Below are positions 27,590-36,651 of a DNA stretch of 64,000 nt, in pieces. Below the pieces are notes generated by a model that did not search any database, was not told the DNA's origin, and saw only the letters and a program-made list of their open reading frames with translations. The position numbers were made by a program, and so were the translations under genes. The stretch comes from Sinohyriopsis cumingii. Its lineage: Eukaryota; Mollusca; Bivalvia; Unionida; Unionidae. The first letter of the stretch is position 1; each line of letters opens with the position of its first letter. The DNA lies in contig CM068830.1 of NCBI GenBank assembly GCA_028554795.2, forward strand, positions 110,993,214 through 111,057,213. Reading direction: 5' to 3'.

Positions 27590-28904
27590 CTAGTAATCTA
27601 GAATAACTTCTCTCAAACTGTTGATTTCTATGGTATTATCGAATTCTGCATACAGGAGGACGTTCAACGTTGGATTAGCAACAGCGGGGTCTTGGATAGC
27701 AAACTGAATTTCCACACGAATCTGGCCGGATTTTATAGGGTGGAAATGTCCCTCGTCGCTGCCTTGGTCTGGAGTGAAATCGAAAGCCCACAAAGCGTAG
27801 CCTCCTGCATAATCCTCGTACGTAATGCCGTGACTGGTGTTGGTTCCTAACTGTCCCGTGGCTTCGTACAGGGACAAGTACGATCTCAAGTAATTTTTGT
27901 TGGTAAAGTCAGGTTCAAAAGGTCGGGTACACAAGGTCCATCGCGACTGACTTCGATCTTGGACACGTCAAAGTGTTTAAAGTAGAAAGGATTTTTAGCG
28001 ATAGCTCCGTTGAAGGCTTCATTCTCGACCATACCAATGATTAAACGTTTGGGTAGCTGTCCTTGGAACAGATGATCTTGGATCATGGATCGCTGTCCCT
28101 TGGGAATGGTGAAAGTTTTCACTTCCACGCGTCGTATGGGATACTTGGCGTCGTTCTGCTCAACGTCTGAATGATGTCGTTTCCCACTTTAGGTAACACT
28201 TCCACACGGCGTTCGTAGAGTCTGGCTTCTTGGATTTTGGTTTTGTAATCGTCAGCACCAGCCAATAAATGGAAAGTGGTACTGCTTCGATTCAGTCTCA
28301 GGTGGACATCCACCCCGTTCAGCAAATATTTTTCTTGCAACCACATGTCCAAATGCAAACGATCCATCAGTTCTAAACTCTTTCCATCTTTGATTCTGTC
28401 TCTTCGTTCTACAAATCCCGCATTGTTTGTACTTTTTGGATTAGTTTCGAATTCTTCAAACTGGCCTGCATCGTAAGCTTCCCATACCACACAGGCATTG
28501 AGATGAGTGTTCTTGGCGTCTATTCCGTACGTCAAGAGATTTTCCAGGTAGGCAGGATAAGGGTAAGTATCCATGCTGCTACTGACTAGTTTGTTATTCA
28601 AGTACAAGTCCACTCCGCTAAACAAGGAATGCATGAAATTGTTGACGGGAGCTACTGCTTCATCGTCTATAGCATTTCCATTCTTATCTACAACTTTGAC
28701 TTTCAGGTATAAGTAACTGCTATTCAGATCGATGTAATCTTCGGGCTGTCCTTTGATTTCAAACTCGATGGGAGCAGAATCGGTCAATGAGGAGACGGGG
28801 TGAAATTCCACCCATTGGGATTCTTGCATGGTCATCATGGTGGGTGGCATGGCAAACAGATCCAGTTCCGTCTTGGAACAGGCGCAAGATTCTCGGTGCA
28901 TCAT
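27590..28904 (-). pseudogene. Major capsid protein (hexon), broken by two frameshifts
   Basis: The Polinton/adintovirus hexon, expected at about 430-440 residues with two jelly-roll domains. The first piece (from the ATG at 28,904, MMHRESCACSK) contains WVEFHPVSSLTDSAPIEFEI, NFMHSLFSGVDLYLNNKLV and LNGVDVHLRLNRSS. The second (to about 27,890) contains KRLIIGMVENEAFNGAIAKN. The third (27,590-27,934) contains YALWAFDFTPDQGSDEGHF and the last strands. The three pieces lie in three different frames, with breaks near 28,120-28,160 and 27,900-27,935. This is the family often left unnamed in invertebrate genome annotations. Confidence 0.9.
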
Positions 28905-28918
28905 TTTTTTCTGTTTTT

Positions 28919-29335
28919 TCAATAATCGAAAACGTCTAAGTCTCGAACGGTTCTTCTTTTCTTGATCTTTCTCGCTTGATGTCTGGTGAAAGGGTGTTTT
29001 CTTCGTCGTCTCTTTCTGCCTTGTCCTTGCTGAATGCCTGACTCGGTAGCGTGCAGGGCATTTATAGGTGTTTCTCGTCGGCCCAAAATGTCTTTGTCCG
29101 TTTGCAGCAAGACATTTTTGCCTGCCCTCATGAAGGCTTCTTTAGGGTTTTGTTTGTCGATGATGACATTTTGGAGAAATTCTTTGCCTTGCGTCAGTGC
29201 CGCATCTTTCAAGGCGTGCAATCCGCGTGTCACCATCGGTTTCAACACCGGAGCCACCGAACGAAAGGCCGATTTCAGCATATCTCCTAAACCGTGTCCT
29301 CGCTGTCGAGCAACCCCTCGGTACACTGGATACAT
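28919..29335 (-). CDS. pX-like minor virion protein
   Basis: 138 basic residues: MYPVYRGVARQRGHGLGDML, then an amphipathic helix with a proline (SVAPVLKPMVTRGL) and a strongly basic Lys/Arg tail (QGRKRRRRKHPF; KIKKRR). The GHGLGD start followed by the P-helix is shared with the protein at 3,856 of element A and with pX-like adintovirus proteins. It lies 3 bp after the penton stop and directly before the hexon, consistent with a polycistronic or tightly packed late unit. Likely a core or membrane-interacting virion component. Confidence 0.75.
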   Translation of the reverse strand: MYPVYRGVARQRGHGLGDMLKSAFRSVAPVLKPMVTRGLHALKDAALTQGKEFLQNVIIDKQNPKEAFMRAGKNVLLQTDKDILGRRETPINALHATESGIQQGQGRKRRRRKHPFTRHQARKIKKRRTVRDLDVFDY

Positions 29336-29338
29336 GAC

Positions 29339-30223
29339 TTACGAATCGTGAGAGAACCGTTTTCGAAAATGGAGTTTCACCGTGACTTTTCCTTTGGTGA
29401 ATGGAATATTTTGTCCCAAATCTCCTTTTATAGTAATGTTGACCGTGTTCAAATATGACTTGCTGACAGGCAAATAGTGAGGATGTACAAATTCGCGGTG
29501 GACGTGATAAGTGTTTCCACCTTCCTCGTCAGCGTTCGTGGCAGAATCCACTTTGAAAGGAATGACACGCAGTAACGGTACGAAGGTGTGTCCCACCACG
29601 TTGTACTCCACCACATCGGAATACACAAACATCAATTTCAGTCCTTGATTCAGTTCTACCGGGGTACGAAATAACTTGCTAAAAGACTCGTTGTCGTAAA
29701 CGATGGGTAATTCGTTTTTCTTCATCATGGCCATTCTCATGTTCATGTCCCCGCCCAACATGTCAAAGAATTCAGGACAAAATAAGAAAGACATGATTTT
29801 ACCTCCCTCAGGAAATTTCATCAGGAAGCGAGGAGCTGTTTTGTGGTATTCCAGGGTGACACTTTTTTTGACACTGTCCAAAGCTCTAAGAAACACGCCA
29901 TTAAACCTGGAGGCTATGGCGCTGACCAAATGTTGACCACTAAAATAATAGCCTGGGGGAATGAACAAGTGATAGGTGGTGTACCTTTGATTTTGTGAAC
30001 GGGTTTTCTTGTCATATTTGACGTTGTCATCCAAGTTGCGTTGTATTTGTTCGTCATGAACTTCCACATCAAATTTATTTTGATTGGGAAGGACATTGAG
30101 GACTTGGGTCGGGTGAATGATTTCCACTAAAGCCGCTTCCCAATGGGCTTCGTGATCTAACGGGATGGCTTGAGGTAATTTGGCCGTGTAACAGCACAAC
30201 GTGTTGTGAGGAAACACATCCAT
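29339..30223 (-). CDS. Penton-like minor capsid protein
   Basis: 294 residues, frame intact. The N-terminus MDVFPHNTLCCYTAKLPQAI leads into a beta-strand with HWEAALVEIIHPTQ; the C-terminus has SYLNTVNITIKGDLGQNIPF and a last strand (GKVTVKLHF). This is the usual ending of Polinton penton-type single-jelly-roll proteins that occupy the fivefold vertices. It is followed immediately by the pX-like and hexon genes. Confidence 0.85.
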   Translation of the reverse strand: MDVFPHNTLCCYTAKLPQAIPLDHEAHWEAALVEIIHPTQVLNVLPNQNKFDVEVHDEQIQRNLDDNVKYDKKTRSQNQRYTTYHLFIPPGYYFSGQHLVSAIASRFNGVFLRALDSVKKSVTLEYHKTAPRFLMKFPEGGKIMSFLFCPEFFDMLGGDMNMRMAMMKKNELPIVYDNESFSKLFRTPVELNQGLKLMFVYSDVVEYNVVGHTFVPLLRVIPFKVDSATNADEEGGNTYHVHREFVHPHYLPVSKSYLNTVNITIKGDLGQNIPFTKGKVTVKLHFRKRFSHDS

Positions 30224-30266
30224 AGAACTGTCACTGGGTAAGTTTAAGTAAATTGGTTTTGGTGAC

Positions 30267-30686
30267 TCATAATTCCAGAGTTCTGTGGTTGTCCGAGGGG
30301 TTACTGGACGTCAGAGGCGTGTCTCCGCCCAAAATGGGGTTCTGGTTGTGCTTGTTGTTATTGGAGTGGTGACTGGCACTGGCACTGGACACAAGGTTCC
30401 CGTGGTTCCCGTTCGAAGAGAATTTCAGGGAGGGATTGGGAAGCAGGTAACCGATGCAACTGCTCAATAAAATGGTCCACAATTGTTTGTCTCCTTGTTG
30501 CAAACTCAAATTGGCAATGGCTGCTCCGATGACACAATACACCACGAAGATTTGGCAGAAAAAGACGATTTGCGTTTTAGGCACACGTTCTCCACACCAC
30601 ACCCACAAGGGTTGTTTTTGTAAATCTTGCACAGAAGAACTAGGTGAAGGAGTGGTCGACGTAGCTGCGTCTGTGTGAAAGGGCAT
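30267..30686 (-). CDS. Conserved Polinton two-transmembrane protein
   Basis: From the ATG at 30,686 (MPFHTDAATST) about 139 residues. Two hydrophobic segments (VFFCQIFVVYCVIGAAIANL and LWTILLSSCIGYLLPNP) form a membrane hairpin; the C-terminus is polar and Asn/Ser-rich. The pattern QIVFFCQ...NL...LWT.LLSSC.GYLLPNP recurs in small proteins beside penton and integrase genes of many Polintons (recall). Probably a virion or infected-cell membrane protein. It overlaps the integrase end. Confidence 0.75.
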   Translation of the reverse strand: MPFHTDAATSTTPSPSSSVQDLQKQPLWVWCGERVPKTQIVFFCQIFVVYCVIGAAIANLSLQQGDKQLWTILLSSCIGYLLPNPSLKFSSNGNHGNLVSSASASHHSNNNKHNQNPILGGDTPLTSSNPSDNHRTLEL

Positions 30687-30691
30687 GATGG

Positions 30692-31802
30692 TCACTTCTT
30701 TTTATAGTCGATGATTTGCGAAGCGTCGATCCAAGAATCAAAACTGGGTGGATATCCTTTCCAACGTACTTTGACTTCTTTGACAAGTCGTTTGCCCACT
30801 TTACGGGTTCTGCGTTCGAGAATGTTTTCGATGTCGTACACGTCGTCTTCATTTTTGGTGACACGTTGTAACTCGGGCAAATAAAACGTTCCTTTGAGCA
30901 CTTCTCCGTTCATGTCTTCCAATTTATAGACGGCAGGATGACGGCCATGCACTCGTCCAGGGACGCGAAACAATTCGGTCGTCCTAGATAGGTAAGTAAC
31001 CTTTGTCGAAAGTGCGTTTGGTTTTGCCAATGCGCACCCAATCTCCTACGGCAAACATTCCACTTTTCTTGGGGACAGCCCTCGTCGGGGACGTACCAAA
31101 CAGGCGCTCAAACACCAACACTTCGCTGTCGGGAGTCACGTCTTGCGGGGCACGTCCGATGCTTCGATGGTAAGATTGGTTGTACGCTTGCACCAGGTGC
31201 GGTAAGATGTCGATGTACTTCAGAGTGTGGTGATGCGTAAAATATTTCCACATGAGTTCTTTCAAAGTGCGTTGAAAACGTTCCACGATGCTGACTTTGG
31301 TTTCTGGATTGTCGGTGGTAAAAAAATGAATGTCACGTTTCTTTAATTCTTTTTGGAAATCTTGATTCAGAAATTCGGTGCCTTTGTCCGTTTGCCATCG
31401 AAGAGGGTGACGACCGCTTTGTTTCAACACCCGTTGCAGGGCTCGCACTAACTCGCTGCTCGATTTGGAAGTCAAGGGCACGACCCAGGCAAATTTGGAA
31501 AAGACGTCGATGACACAAAACAAATATTTGTAGCCACGATTGTAGCTGGCCAAATGAGAGACATCGGCTAAATCGGCTTGCCATTGATGATCGATGCCTT
31601 CCACTCGGGTGCGACTTCTGGCAAACTTGCGTCGAATGGGTTTGTGTAAAGTGTAGGTAGCTTGTTCTTGTAACCATCGTTGCACTTGAGGTAAACGGAG
31701 ACTTTTCAGTCGAGTTTTGGCAGCACGATACAATTTTTGAACTCCTGCGTAACCTGCAGGATGCGAGGGATCGTAGTAAATGCTGGCTAAGACTTTTTCC
31801 AT
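30692..31802 (-). pseudogene. INT: Polinton integrase (DDE) with chromodomain, one frameshift
   Basis: The start is placed at the ATG at 31,802 (MEKVLASIYYDPSHPAGY). The rve core carries D in WQADLAD, D in RWQTDKGTEF and E in SIVERFQRT, with about 34 residues between the last two. An SH3-like segment (KSGMFAVGDWVRIGKT) leads to a break near 31,000. The chromodomain (VYDIENILERR and VKVRWKGYPPSFDSW) continues in another frame to 30,692. By family it inserts the element with a 6-bp target duplication, matching the atcgtg seen here; the chromodomain guides target choice. As it stands the two parts cannot be made as one chain without frameshifting. Confidence 0.93.
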
Positions 31803-31825
31803 TTTTTTTTGTGTTGGTTGGTGTG

Positions 31826-32428
31826 TTAATAAGGCACCCACTCTTGGAGGATGCTACTCTTTTTCTCTTGGGGTATTTTCTTGGAATGCAATGCTTTGCG
31901 TGTGCGACCGACAATAGGTGTTGAAGAGGAGGATGTCTGAGCGGGGGATATCGGTTCTTGTTTCACTTCTGTCTTCACTTCTGTCTTCACTTTCTTTTTC
32001 TCTTGTGATGAAGAAGGGGTGGCCATCATCTTTTTAATCCATCCAATTCTGGAGGTAGGTGGTGTTGTTAACTTGCGTACTTTTTCTGGTGGAGTTTGAA
32101 ACCCTTCTTCTTCTTCTTCTCCTTTATCTGTCTTGGTCACTGGTAGTGATGGTACTGGTACTGGTACTGGTACTGGTGATGGTGCTGGACTTTTCATCAA
32201 GGTCTTAAAATCTTTCAGAGTGGGTAGAGCTGTTTCGTCTAAAGCTTTCTGGTGAAAGAGTTGCAGTCGTGGCAAGAGTTGACCGTACATTTGCGATTTT
32301 TCTGTTTTGGACAAATCTTGGCGATCCATCAAGGACTGCAATTCGTGTTGTAACTGGGACACCTCGTTCAAATTGGGATTGGGAGGTAAATGCGGGGTGC
32401 GTTGTTCTTGCCACCGATGGTATTCCAT
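31826..32428 (-). CDS. Conserved Polinton polar protein preceding integrase
   Basis: 200 residues. The N-terminal helical part has LQHELQSLMDRQDLSKTEKS followed by YGQLLPRLQLF, a pattern (L..L..D..L...EK...Y...L.R) found in unnamed proteins before the integrase in many Polintons (recall). The rest is low complexity: (PV)n, acidic run, TPPEKVRKL and Lys-rich segments. Start MEYHRWQEQRTPHLPP at 32,428. Function unknown. Confidence 0.65.
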   Translation of the reverse strand: MEYHRWQEQRTPHLPPNPNLNEVSQLQHELQSLMDRQDLSKTEKSQMYGQLLPRLQLFHQKALDETALPTLKDFKTLMKSPAPSPVPVPVPVPSLPVTKTDKGEEEEEGFQTPPEKVRKLTTPPTSRIGWIKKMMATPSSSQEKKKVKTEVKTEVKQEPISPAQTSSSSTPIVGRTRKALHSKKIPQEKKSSILQEWVPY

Positions 32429-32477
32429 CCATCGTTTCTAAGTCACTAAAGCCAGTTTTCGTCCTTCCATGGGGTTG

Positions 32478-32906
32478 TCAGGGGTCCATTCTGAGATCTT
32501 GGGACTTCCGAGGACCTTTTAATCTTGCTCCCACCACTCCTCCCAACATGGTTCCCAAGACTCCTTTCAGTATGGGGCCTAACAAGAGGGGTAAAATGCC
32601 TCCACGTTGGACCAACATCTTCTTTTTTTGACGAATGGGAATTTTCTTTTGAACCATTTGGCGAAGAACGTGACGATGTTTGCTTAAGCATTGTTTCTGG
32701 TGTTTGGACAAAGGGATCGTGCCTTTCAAAACGTTCAAACAACATTCGCACACGGTATCGATGACCTCTTTGGAGGCCGATTGAATGAGTTTTTTTCGTA
32801 GAGGTGGAGAAGCTTTGGACAGGACAGATAATATGTCCCCATGTTTGACTAAACGTGGTGGTAGTCCTTTCCTTTTCTTTCCTTGGGGTTTTCTGAAGGG
32901 TGACAT
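32478..32906 (-). CDS. Conserved Polinton protein with VCEC..NVLKGTIPLS motif
   Basis: The start is the ATG at 32,906 (MSPFRKPQGKKRKG); the frame open upstream to 32,957 begins with GTG and covers the TATA region. 142 residues, basic. The signature IDTVCECCLNVLKGTIPLS is followed by KHQKQCLSKHRHVLRQM and a glycine-rich hydrophobic end (GGILPLLLGPILKGVLGTM). This small family is very common next to packaging ATPase genes in animal Polintons (recall); its role is unknown. TATA at 32,963-32,971 lies about 60 bp upstream. Confidence 0.75.
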   Translation of the reverse strand: MSPFRKPQGKKRKGLPPRLVKHGDILSVLSKASPPLRKKLIQSASKEVIDTVCECCLNVLKGTIPLSKHQKQCLSKHRHVLRQMVQKKIPIRQKKKMLVQRGGILPLLLGPILKGVLGTMLGGVVGARLKGPRKSQDLRMDP

Positions 32907-32962
32907 CTTTAAGTCTTCAGGAGCAACAAAAAACACTGATACCCCCGACTTGGTCACAGGCC

Positions 32963-32971
32963 TTTTTTATA
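32963..32971 (-). promoter_or_regulatory. TATA box for the 32,478-32,906 gene
   Basis: Minus strand tataaaaaa, about 60 bp before the ATG at 32,906. Confidence 0.55.
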
Positions 32972-33896
32972 CTGGAACGCGTCGCCACTGATTGTCTTTA
33001 CGTCGTATTAGTTTGAGGACAGGCATGACACGTCGTGCAGGGGTACGTAACGGACTAAATCGAGCCAGTTCTTGCTTGGACAAATCCAGTAAACTTTGTA
33101 ACATGCCCGATCTTTCTTGGACTTTGATTTTGGAAGAAGGTACTTTGTGAGCAGCAACCACTGCCGCTAAATGGGAGGGTCCTGCCACTGGGGAAGTTCT
33201 TTTGGGGGTCATCAACGGAGAAGCTCTTGGTGTAATCAACGTCTCCAAGTACTCTTCAGTTCTTGGTGTCATCAACGGAGAAGTGGATGAACGTGAGGAT
33301 GCCGGAGACGCAGTCACTCGTTTGCGAGTGTAAGGTTGCGTCCTGGCCGAAGTGCCCCTCTTGTGACTAGTTTTCTTCTGTGGGCTTTTCTTTTTCTGGG
33401 AACTTTTTCTCTGTTTCTTTGTTTGAGGGCTTCTTTTCTTTTTCCGGGGTGGTGTCTGGTAAGAGGAGGGTCCCGCCACTGTAGAAGGTCTCCTTGGGGA
33501 CCTGGTCTTTTTCTTCTTGGGGCTTCGTTGGACTCTTTTCTTGGGTATAACTTTGGGGGCATTAGGAACCCATCTTAATAGAGAGCGAATGATGACCCCT
33601 CCTAGAGTACCGCTCCCTCCAGGTTTCAAAATGATTTGTTTTCTGGTTTGAGTGTCGATGCGGGGATCGGCCAGTTGGACCAAAGCGACTTTGTTTCGAT
33701 CGAAAAAGCGTTTGGTTTGATGAGGAATCTGAATGATTCCTTGGAGTATTTGACGTGCCGTCACCGTGAACCATGGTAAGACTTCTTTGAGACTAGCTTC
33801 TAAGACACGAGCTCGTATTTGTGGATTTTTTTCTCGACTGATGCCATACAAGGCACGAATCAATTTGACGGGAAGATGCGACTGAAGGGACGTCAT
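32967..33896 (-). CDS. Conserved basic Polinton protein
   Basis: 309 residues. The first 110 form a folded-looking region (VKLIRALYGISREKNPQIRA; QLADPRIDTQTRKQIILKPG; GTLGGVIIRSLL). Residues about 115-210 are a Lys/Arg/Ser/Pro-rich disordered segment typical of DNA-binding core proteins. The C-terminus has KIKVQERSGMLQSLLDLSK. A core or DNA-condensing virion role is inference. The short repeat SPLMTPK/R occurs twice. A decayed copy is at 13.9-14.8 kb. Confidence 0.65.
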   Translation of the reverse strand: MTSLQSHLPVKLIRALYGISREKNPQIRARVLEASLKEVLPWFTVTARQILQGIIQIPHQTKRFFDRNKVALVQLADPRIDTQTRKQIILKPGGSGTLGGVIIRSLLRWVPNAPKVIPKKRVQRSPKKKKTRSPRRPSTVAGPSSYQTPPRKKKRSPQTKKQRKSSQKKKSPQKKTSHKRGTSARTQPYTRKRVTASPASSRSSTSPLMTPRTEEYLETLITPRASPLMTPKRTSPVAGPSHLAAVVAAHKVPSSKIKVQERSGMLQSLLDLSKQELARFSPLRTPARRVMPVLKLIRRKDNQWRRVPV

Positions 33897-33934
33897 GTTG
33901 ATGTTGTGTGAGACAGACGAAAAAGGGTCTGAGG

Positions 33935-33942
33935 TTTTTATA
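33935..33942 (-). promoter_or_regulatory. TATA box for the basic-protein gene
   Basis: Minus strand tataaaaa, about 45 bp before the ATG at 33,896. Confidence 0.6.
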
Positions 33943-33948
33943 GATTTT

Positions 33949-34683
33949 TTATGTGGAGTGAAATGAAGTCGAGGAAGGAGACGTGTACATGACAGGCCCT
34001 CCGTCTTGGCACCAGTGGTGAAACAAGTGGGTACGAAATCGCAAATCCTCGGGGGTCGTAGGTTTCAAATCGACGAGTAAATAGGCGTGTGGCGTTTGAG
34101 TGGCATCATCGTACGCCTGAGTCAGCCAAGGCGTTCCTAACTGTTTGGCTAAGACTTGCACTTGCGATTGATCTCGAGGGCTTTTAAACAAGACCACGTA
34201 ATGCGCATTGAGACTGATGGTGCGATGGGCTTTACTTTGTTGAAACAAATTTTGGGTGACACTGGCATTACGGTGATGCCCTTTGCGCGTGAACCACAGT
34301 TTAATTTCTTCTTCGTCTTCTCCTAACATGTTGTCAAAAATGACCAAATGGGTTTGACGGGAGTCAGAGACGATGCCGTCGTCTTCTTTAGGAATGCCTT
34401 CCACAAACACGATGGAATCGCCTTGACTTTCTCGCAAGAGGCTGTACGCCGATTGCCACTCTTTGTAACACCACACGATCCGCTGAGGTGGTCGATCGAT
34501 CAAATGATGTTTATGTTCAATCAAGCGTTTGACGAATTCGGTTTTGCCTGAACCGCTAGGTCCAGCAATGAGCATGTTATAGGGATGGCGAAGATACAAA
34601 GCCTCCCAACTGGCACGATCTAAGTGTTCGTCGATGACTTTGACAGTAGAGGAAGAGGGAGCAGAGACAGCAGAGGTAGCCAT
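33949..34683 (-). CDS. ATP: Genome-packaging ATPase (FtsK/HerA type)
   Basis: 244 residues, frame intact. Walker A is G41 to T48 in LIAGPSGSGKTEF; Walker B ends at D117 in HLVIFDNMLGE (the second acidic residue is Asn). A conserved Q/N sensor follows in SVTQNLFQQ. By family it pumps viral DNA into capsids and is a core Polinton gene. It starts at 34,683 with TATA at 34,730-34,737. A fragmentary copy is at 14.8-15.6 kb. Confidence 0.92.
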   Translation of the reverse strand: MATSAVSAPSSSTVKVIDEHLDRASWEALYLRHPYNMLIAGPSGSGKTEFVKRLIEHKHHLIDRPPQRIVWCYKEWQSAYSLLRESQGDSIVFVEGIPKEDDGIVSDSRQTHLVIFDNMLGEDEEEIKLWFTRKGHHRNASVTQNLFQQSKAHRTISLNAHYVVLFKSPRDQSQVQVLAKQLGTPWLTQAYDDATQTPHAYLLVDLKPTTPEDLRFRTHLFHHWCQDGGPVMYTSPSSTSFHST

Positions 34684-34729
34684 AGTGTGAGAAATGTCAC
34701 TTGTGACACGAAAACAAACAAGACAAGAG

Positions 34730-34737
34730 TTTATATA
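34730..34737 (-). promoter_or_regulatory. TATA box for the ATPase gene
   Basis: Minus strand tatataaa, about 50 bp before the ATG at 34,683. Confidence 0.65.
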
Positions 34738-34753
34738 ATTTTTTCAGAACACG

Positions 34754-34759
34754 TTTATT
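34754..34759 (-). terminator. Poly(A) signal for the small C-tail membrane gene
   Basis: Minus strand aataaa, 8 bp after the stop codon at 34,767. This shows that some genes of the element use ordinary polyadenylation, in contrast to the end genes with histone-type stem-loops. Confidence 0.6.
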
Positions 34760-34766
34760 GAATGTT

Positions 34767-35160
34767 TCAAAGATGAATACGAAAGACAAAAATACATAAA
34801 AGCCAAAGGCTTAAGTACAAGGATAAAAGGCACATGATAACCATTAACGTGGAATAAAGACGAGTGTCTGTACAACATGTTTTCGGTAATGTTCTAACCA
34901 GTTCTATAGTAGGGGGTAAGGTCACACAAGTGTCCTCCCGAAAGGGTCTTTTAGGCCTGTCCACGACAGTCCCGTCCTGGGTGACGGGTTCTTCTGGCAC
35001 CGTGACTAACACGGGTTGAAAAGTAACTTTTTTCCTTGAACAACTCTCGTGCATACTGGACCACTTCTTGGGTCCAAGCCTCAAAATCCCATTCTTTCCA
35101 GGCACGGACATCTGTCCAATGGGGATGTAAGTCACAAGCCACACACACATCGTCATACAC
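34767..35160 (-). pseudogene. Small C-terminally anchored membrane protein, frameshifted
   Basis: Two overlapping minus-strand frames form one gene. 35,160 down to about 35,035 gives MYDDVCVACDLHPHWTDVRA with WDFEAWTQEVVQYARELF. From an A-run near 35,030 the other frame gives VTFQPVLVTVPEEPVTQDG and a C-terminal hydrophobic segment (STLMVIMCLLSLYLSLWLLC). The decayed copy at 15.6-16.1 kb supports the second half. Likely a tail-anchored membrane protein of the accessory block; function unknown. Confidence 0.55.
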
Positions 35161-35244
35161 GTCTGTTAAGGTCGAGAAGTATCCAGATGAAAACGCAAGG
35201 CTTTGAGCAAAAGGAGTTTTTCGTGACCATTTAAGGCCATGGAG

Positions 35245-35923
35245 GTGGTAAGTACTGATCGTAAAGAGTCCACAAAGAATCGGCTGGTAAACGAAATCCC
35301 AGAAAACAAGTCACTAAGACACACACCACTTGTCGACCCAAATTGAATGGATACAGTTCTTGTAATAATCGATGGTAATGATCCACGGTTTGAATATGGT
35401 CATTGAGTTCCTTCCACGGATCTGTTCAATAATATGTGACATAATCCGTGGCATGGCAACTTGATTTTATAGTGTCTTTGTTTCGGAAGCAATAAAGGTA
35501 ATTTCTAACTAAACATGTTCGTTCTCCAGTAGGGAATTTAAATGTTACATACTGTAACTGAAACGTCAGAGTTTGTCTAGATGTTTCGTCTTTTTCTAAG
35601 CAGATTCCATGTAACAAATGTTGGTAATCCTTTAACTCGTCTTCCTCAATACGTTGCAGTAAGTGAATCTCGAAGTAACCAAAATTACGAACGTCTAGTT
35701 CATCATCATTCACAAACTGAAAGTGTTCAACAAGGTCTGACCACTGAAAAAATTTCTGACGAATCAGTCCTCTTATACCTTTCAGGCACCAGTGGTTAAA
35801 GATCTGGTGACGTAACGGATGCAATTGTTCTTTACGTTTCACTTGTATTTTCACCAGTTCTCGGTAAATCCTTTCTCTCAACTCCTCAGGCAAGCCCAAA
35901 ATGTTCTCTTGTAAAGTATCCAT
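35245..35923 (-). pseudogene. F-box-like family protein, copy 3, with in-frame TGA
   Basis: Starts at the ATG at 35,923 (MDTLQENILGLPEELRERIY). The N-terminal LPeELReRIYrELvkI segment resembles the first helices of an F-box; the body has paired helices and scattered Cys. A TGA at 35,426-35,428 ends the open frame after 165 residues. The same frame continues open for 60 codons to 35,245 with sequence conserved in element B (16.25-16.4 kb), so the stop is probably a mutation, or less likely a readthrough site. Target of any ubiquitin-ligase role unknown. Confidence 0.55.
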
Positions 35924-36158
35924 AAGTATATACACTGTTTTTGGAATTCTTGGGTGGTGGCCAATAGCCTCGTTTACCCTTGTGCCTGATGTAATATCCA
36001 CTCATAATCAGTCTTCTTATACTTTGAAACAGAGCATAATTTAAAAACGGTTCAATAACTTTGAGTTTGCGTTTCACTTGTATTTTGATCAGTTCTCGGT
36101 AAATGCGTTCTCTCAACTCCACAGGCAAAGCACGAATGTTCTCTAGCAAAGTATCCAT
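35886..36158 (-). CDS. F-box-like family protein, copy 2 (short)
   Basis: 90 residues beginning MDTLLENIRALPVELRERIY; the shared N-terminus (about 32 residues) is followed by a diverged, truncated body. It overlaps the start of copy 3 in another frame, so it is probably a collapsed duplicate. Confidence 0.5.
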   Translation of the reverse strand: MDTLLENIRALPVELRERIYRELIKIQVKRKLKVIEPFLNYALFQSIRRLIMSGYYIRHKGKRGYWPPPKNSKNSVYTYGYFTREHFGLA

Positions 36159-36170
36159 GAATAGGTCATA

Positions 36171-36629
36171 CTAAATCCTCTTTGGTCTGACACAAGAAAT
36201 GTACTCTTTGCACAAACATGGTTTTACTTCAGTGTCGAATTTAAATCGTTTAGTCACTAATCTACACATTACAATTCGTTCAGAAGTTTCCTCTTTCACT
36301 AAGTTGACATTTTGTTCAAGATGTTGGTAATTCGTTAACTCTTCCTCTGGAATTCGATGCAGTAAGTTTACAATGATGTAGTAGATAGAATGGTCCATAA
36401 CAAACCAATCCTTTTTAAAACTAGGGGATCGTTGATCAATGTCTGTCCAATGGAACACTTTCAATTGAATCAATCCTTGTATAGCCTTCAGGTACCAGTG
36501 GTTCAAACACCGGTGACGTAACAGATGCAATTGTTCTTTACGTTTCACTTGTATTTTCACCAGCTCTCGGTAAATGCGTTCTCTCAACTCCACAGGCAAA
36601 GCACGAATGTTCTCTTGTAAAGTATCCAT
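36171..36629 (-). CDS. F-box-like family protein, copy 1
   Basis: 152 residues, start at 36,629 (MDTLQENIRALPVELRERIY). About 60 N-terminal residues are nearly identical to copy 3, including KIQVKRKEQLH and LRHR..NHWYLK. The rest diverges but keeps LLHRI.EEEL.NYQHL and a Cys-containing tail. Tandem duplication is evident. N-terminal F-box-like assignment is tentative; Polinton accessory genes here may act on host ubiquitin pathways (inference). Confidence 0.6.
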   Translation of the reverse strand: MDTLQENIRALPVELRERIYRELVKIQVKRKEQLHLLRHRCLNHWYLKAIQGLIQLKVFHWTDIDQRSPSFKKDWFVMDHSIYYIIVNLLHRIPEEELTNYQHLEQNVNLVKEETSERIVMCRLVTKRFKFDTEVKPCLCKEYISCVRPKRI

Positions 36630-36651
36630 GAACAGATTATGGTAAGTTACT

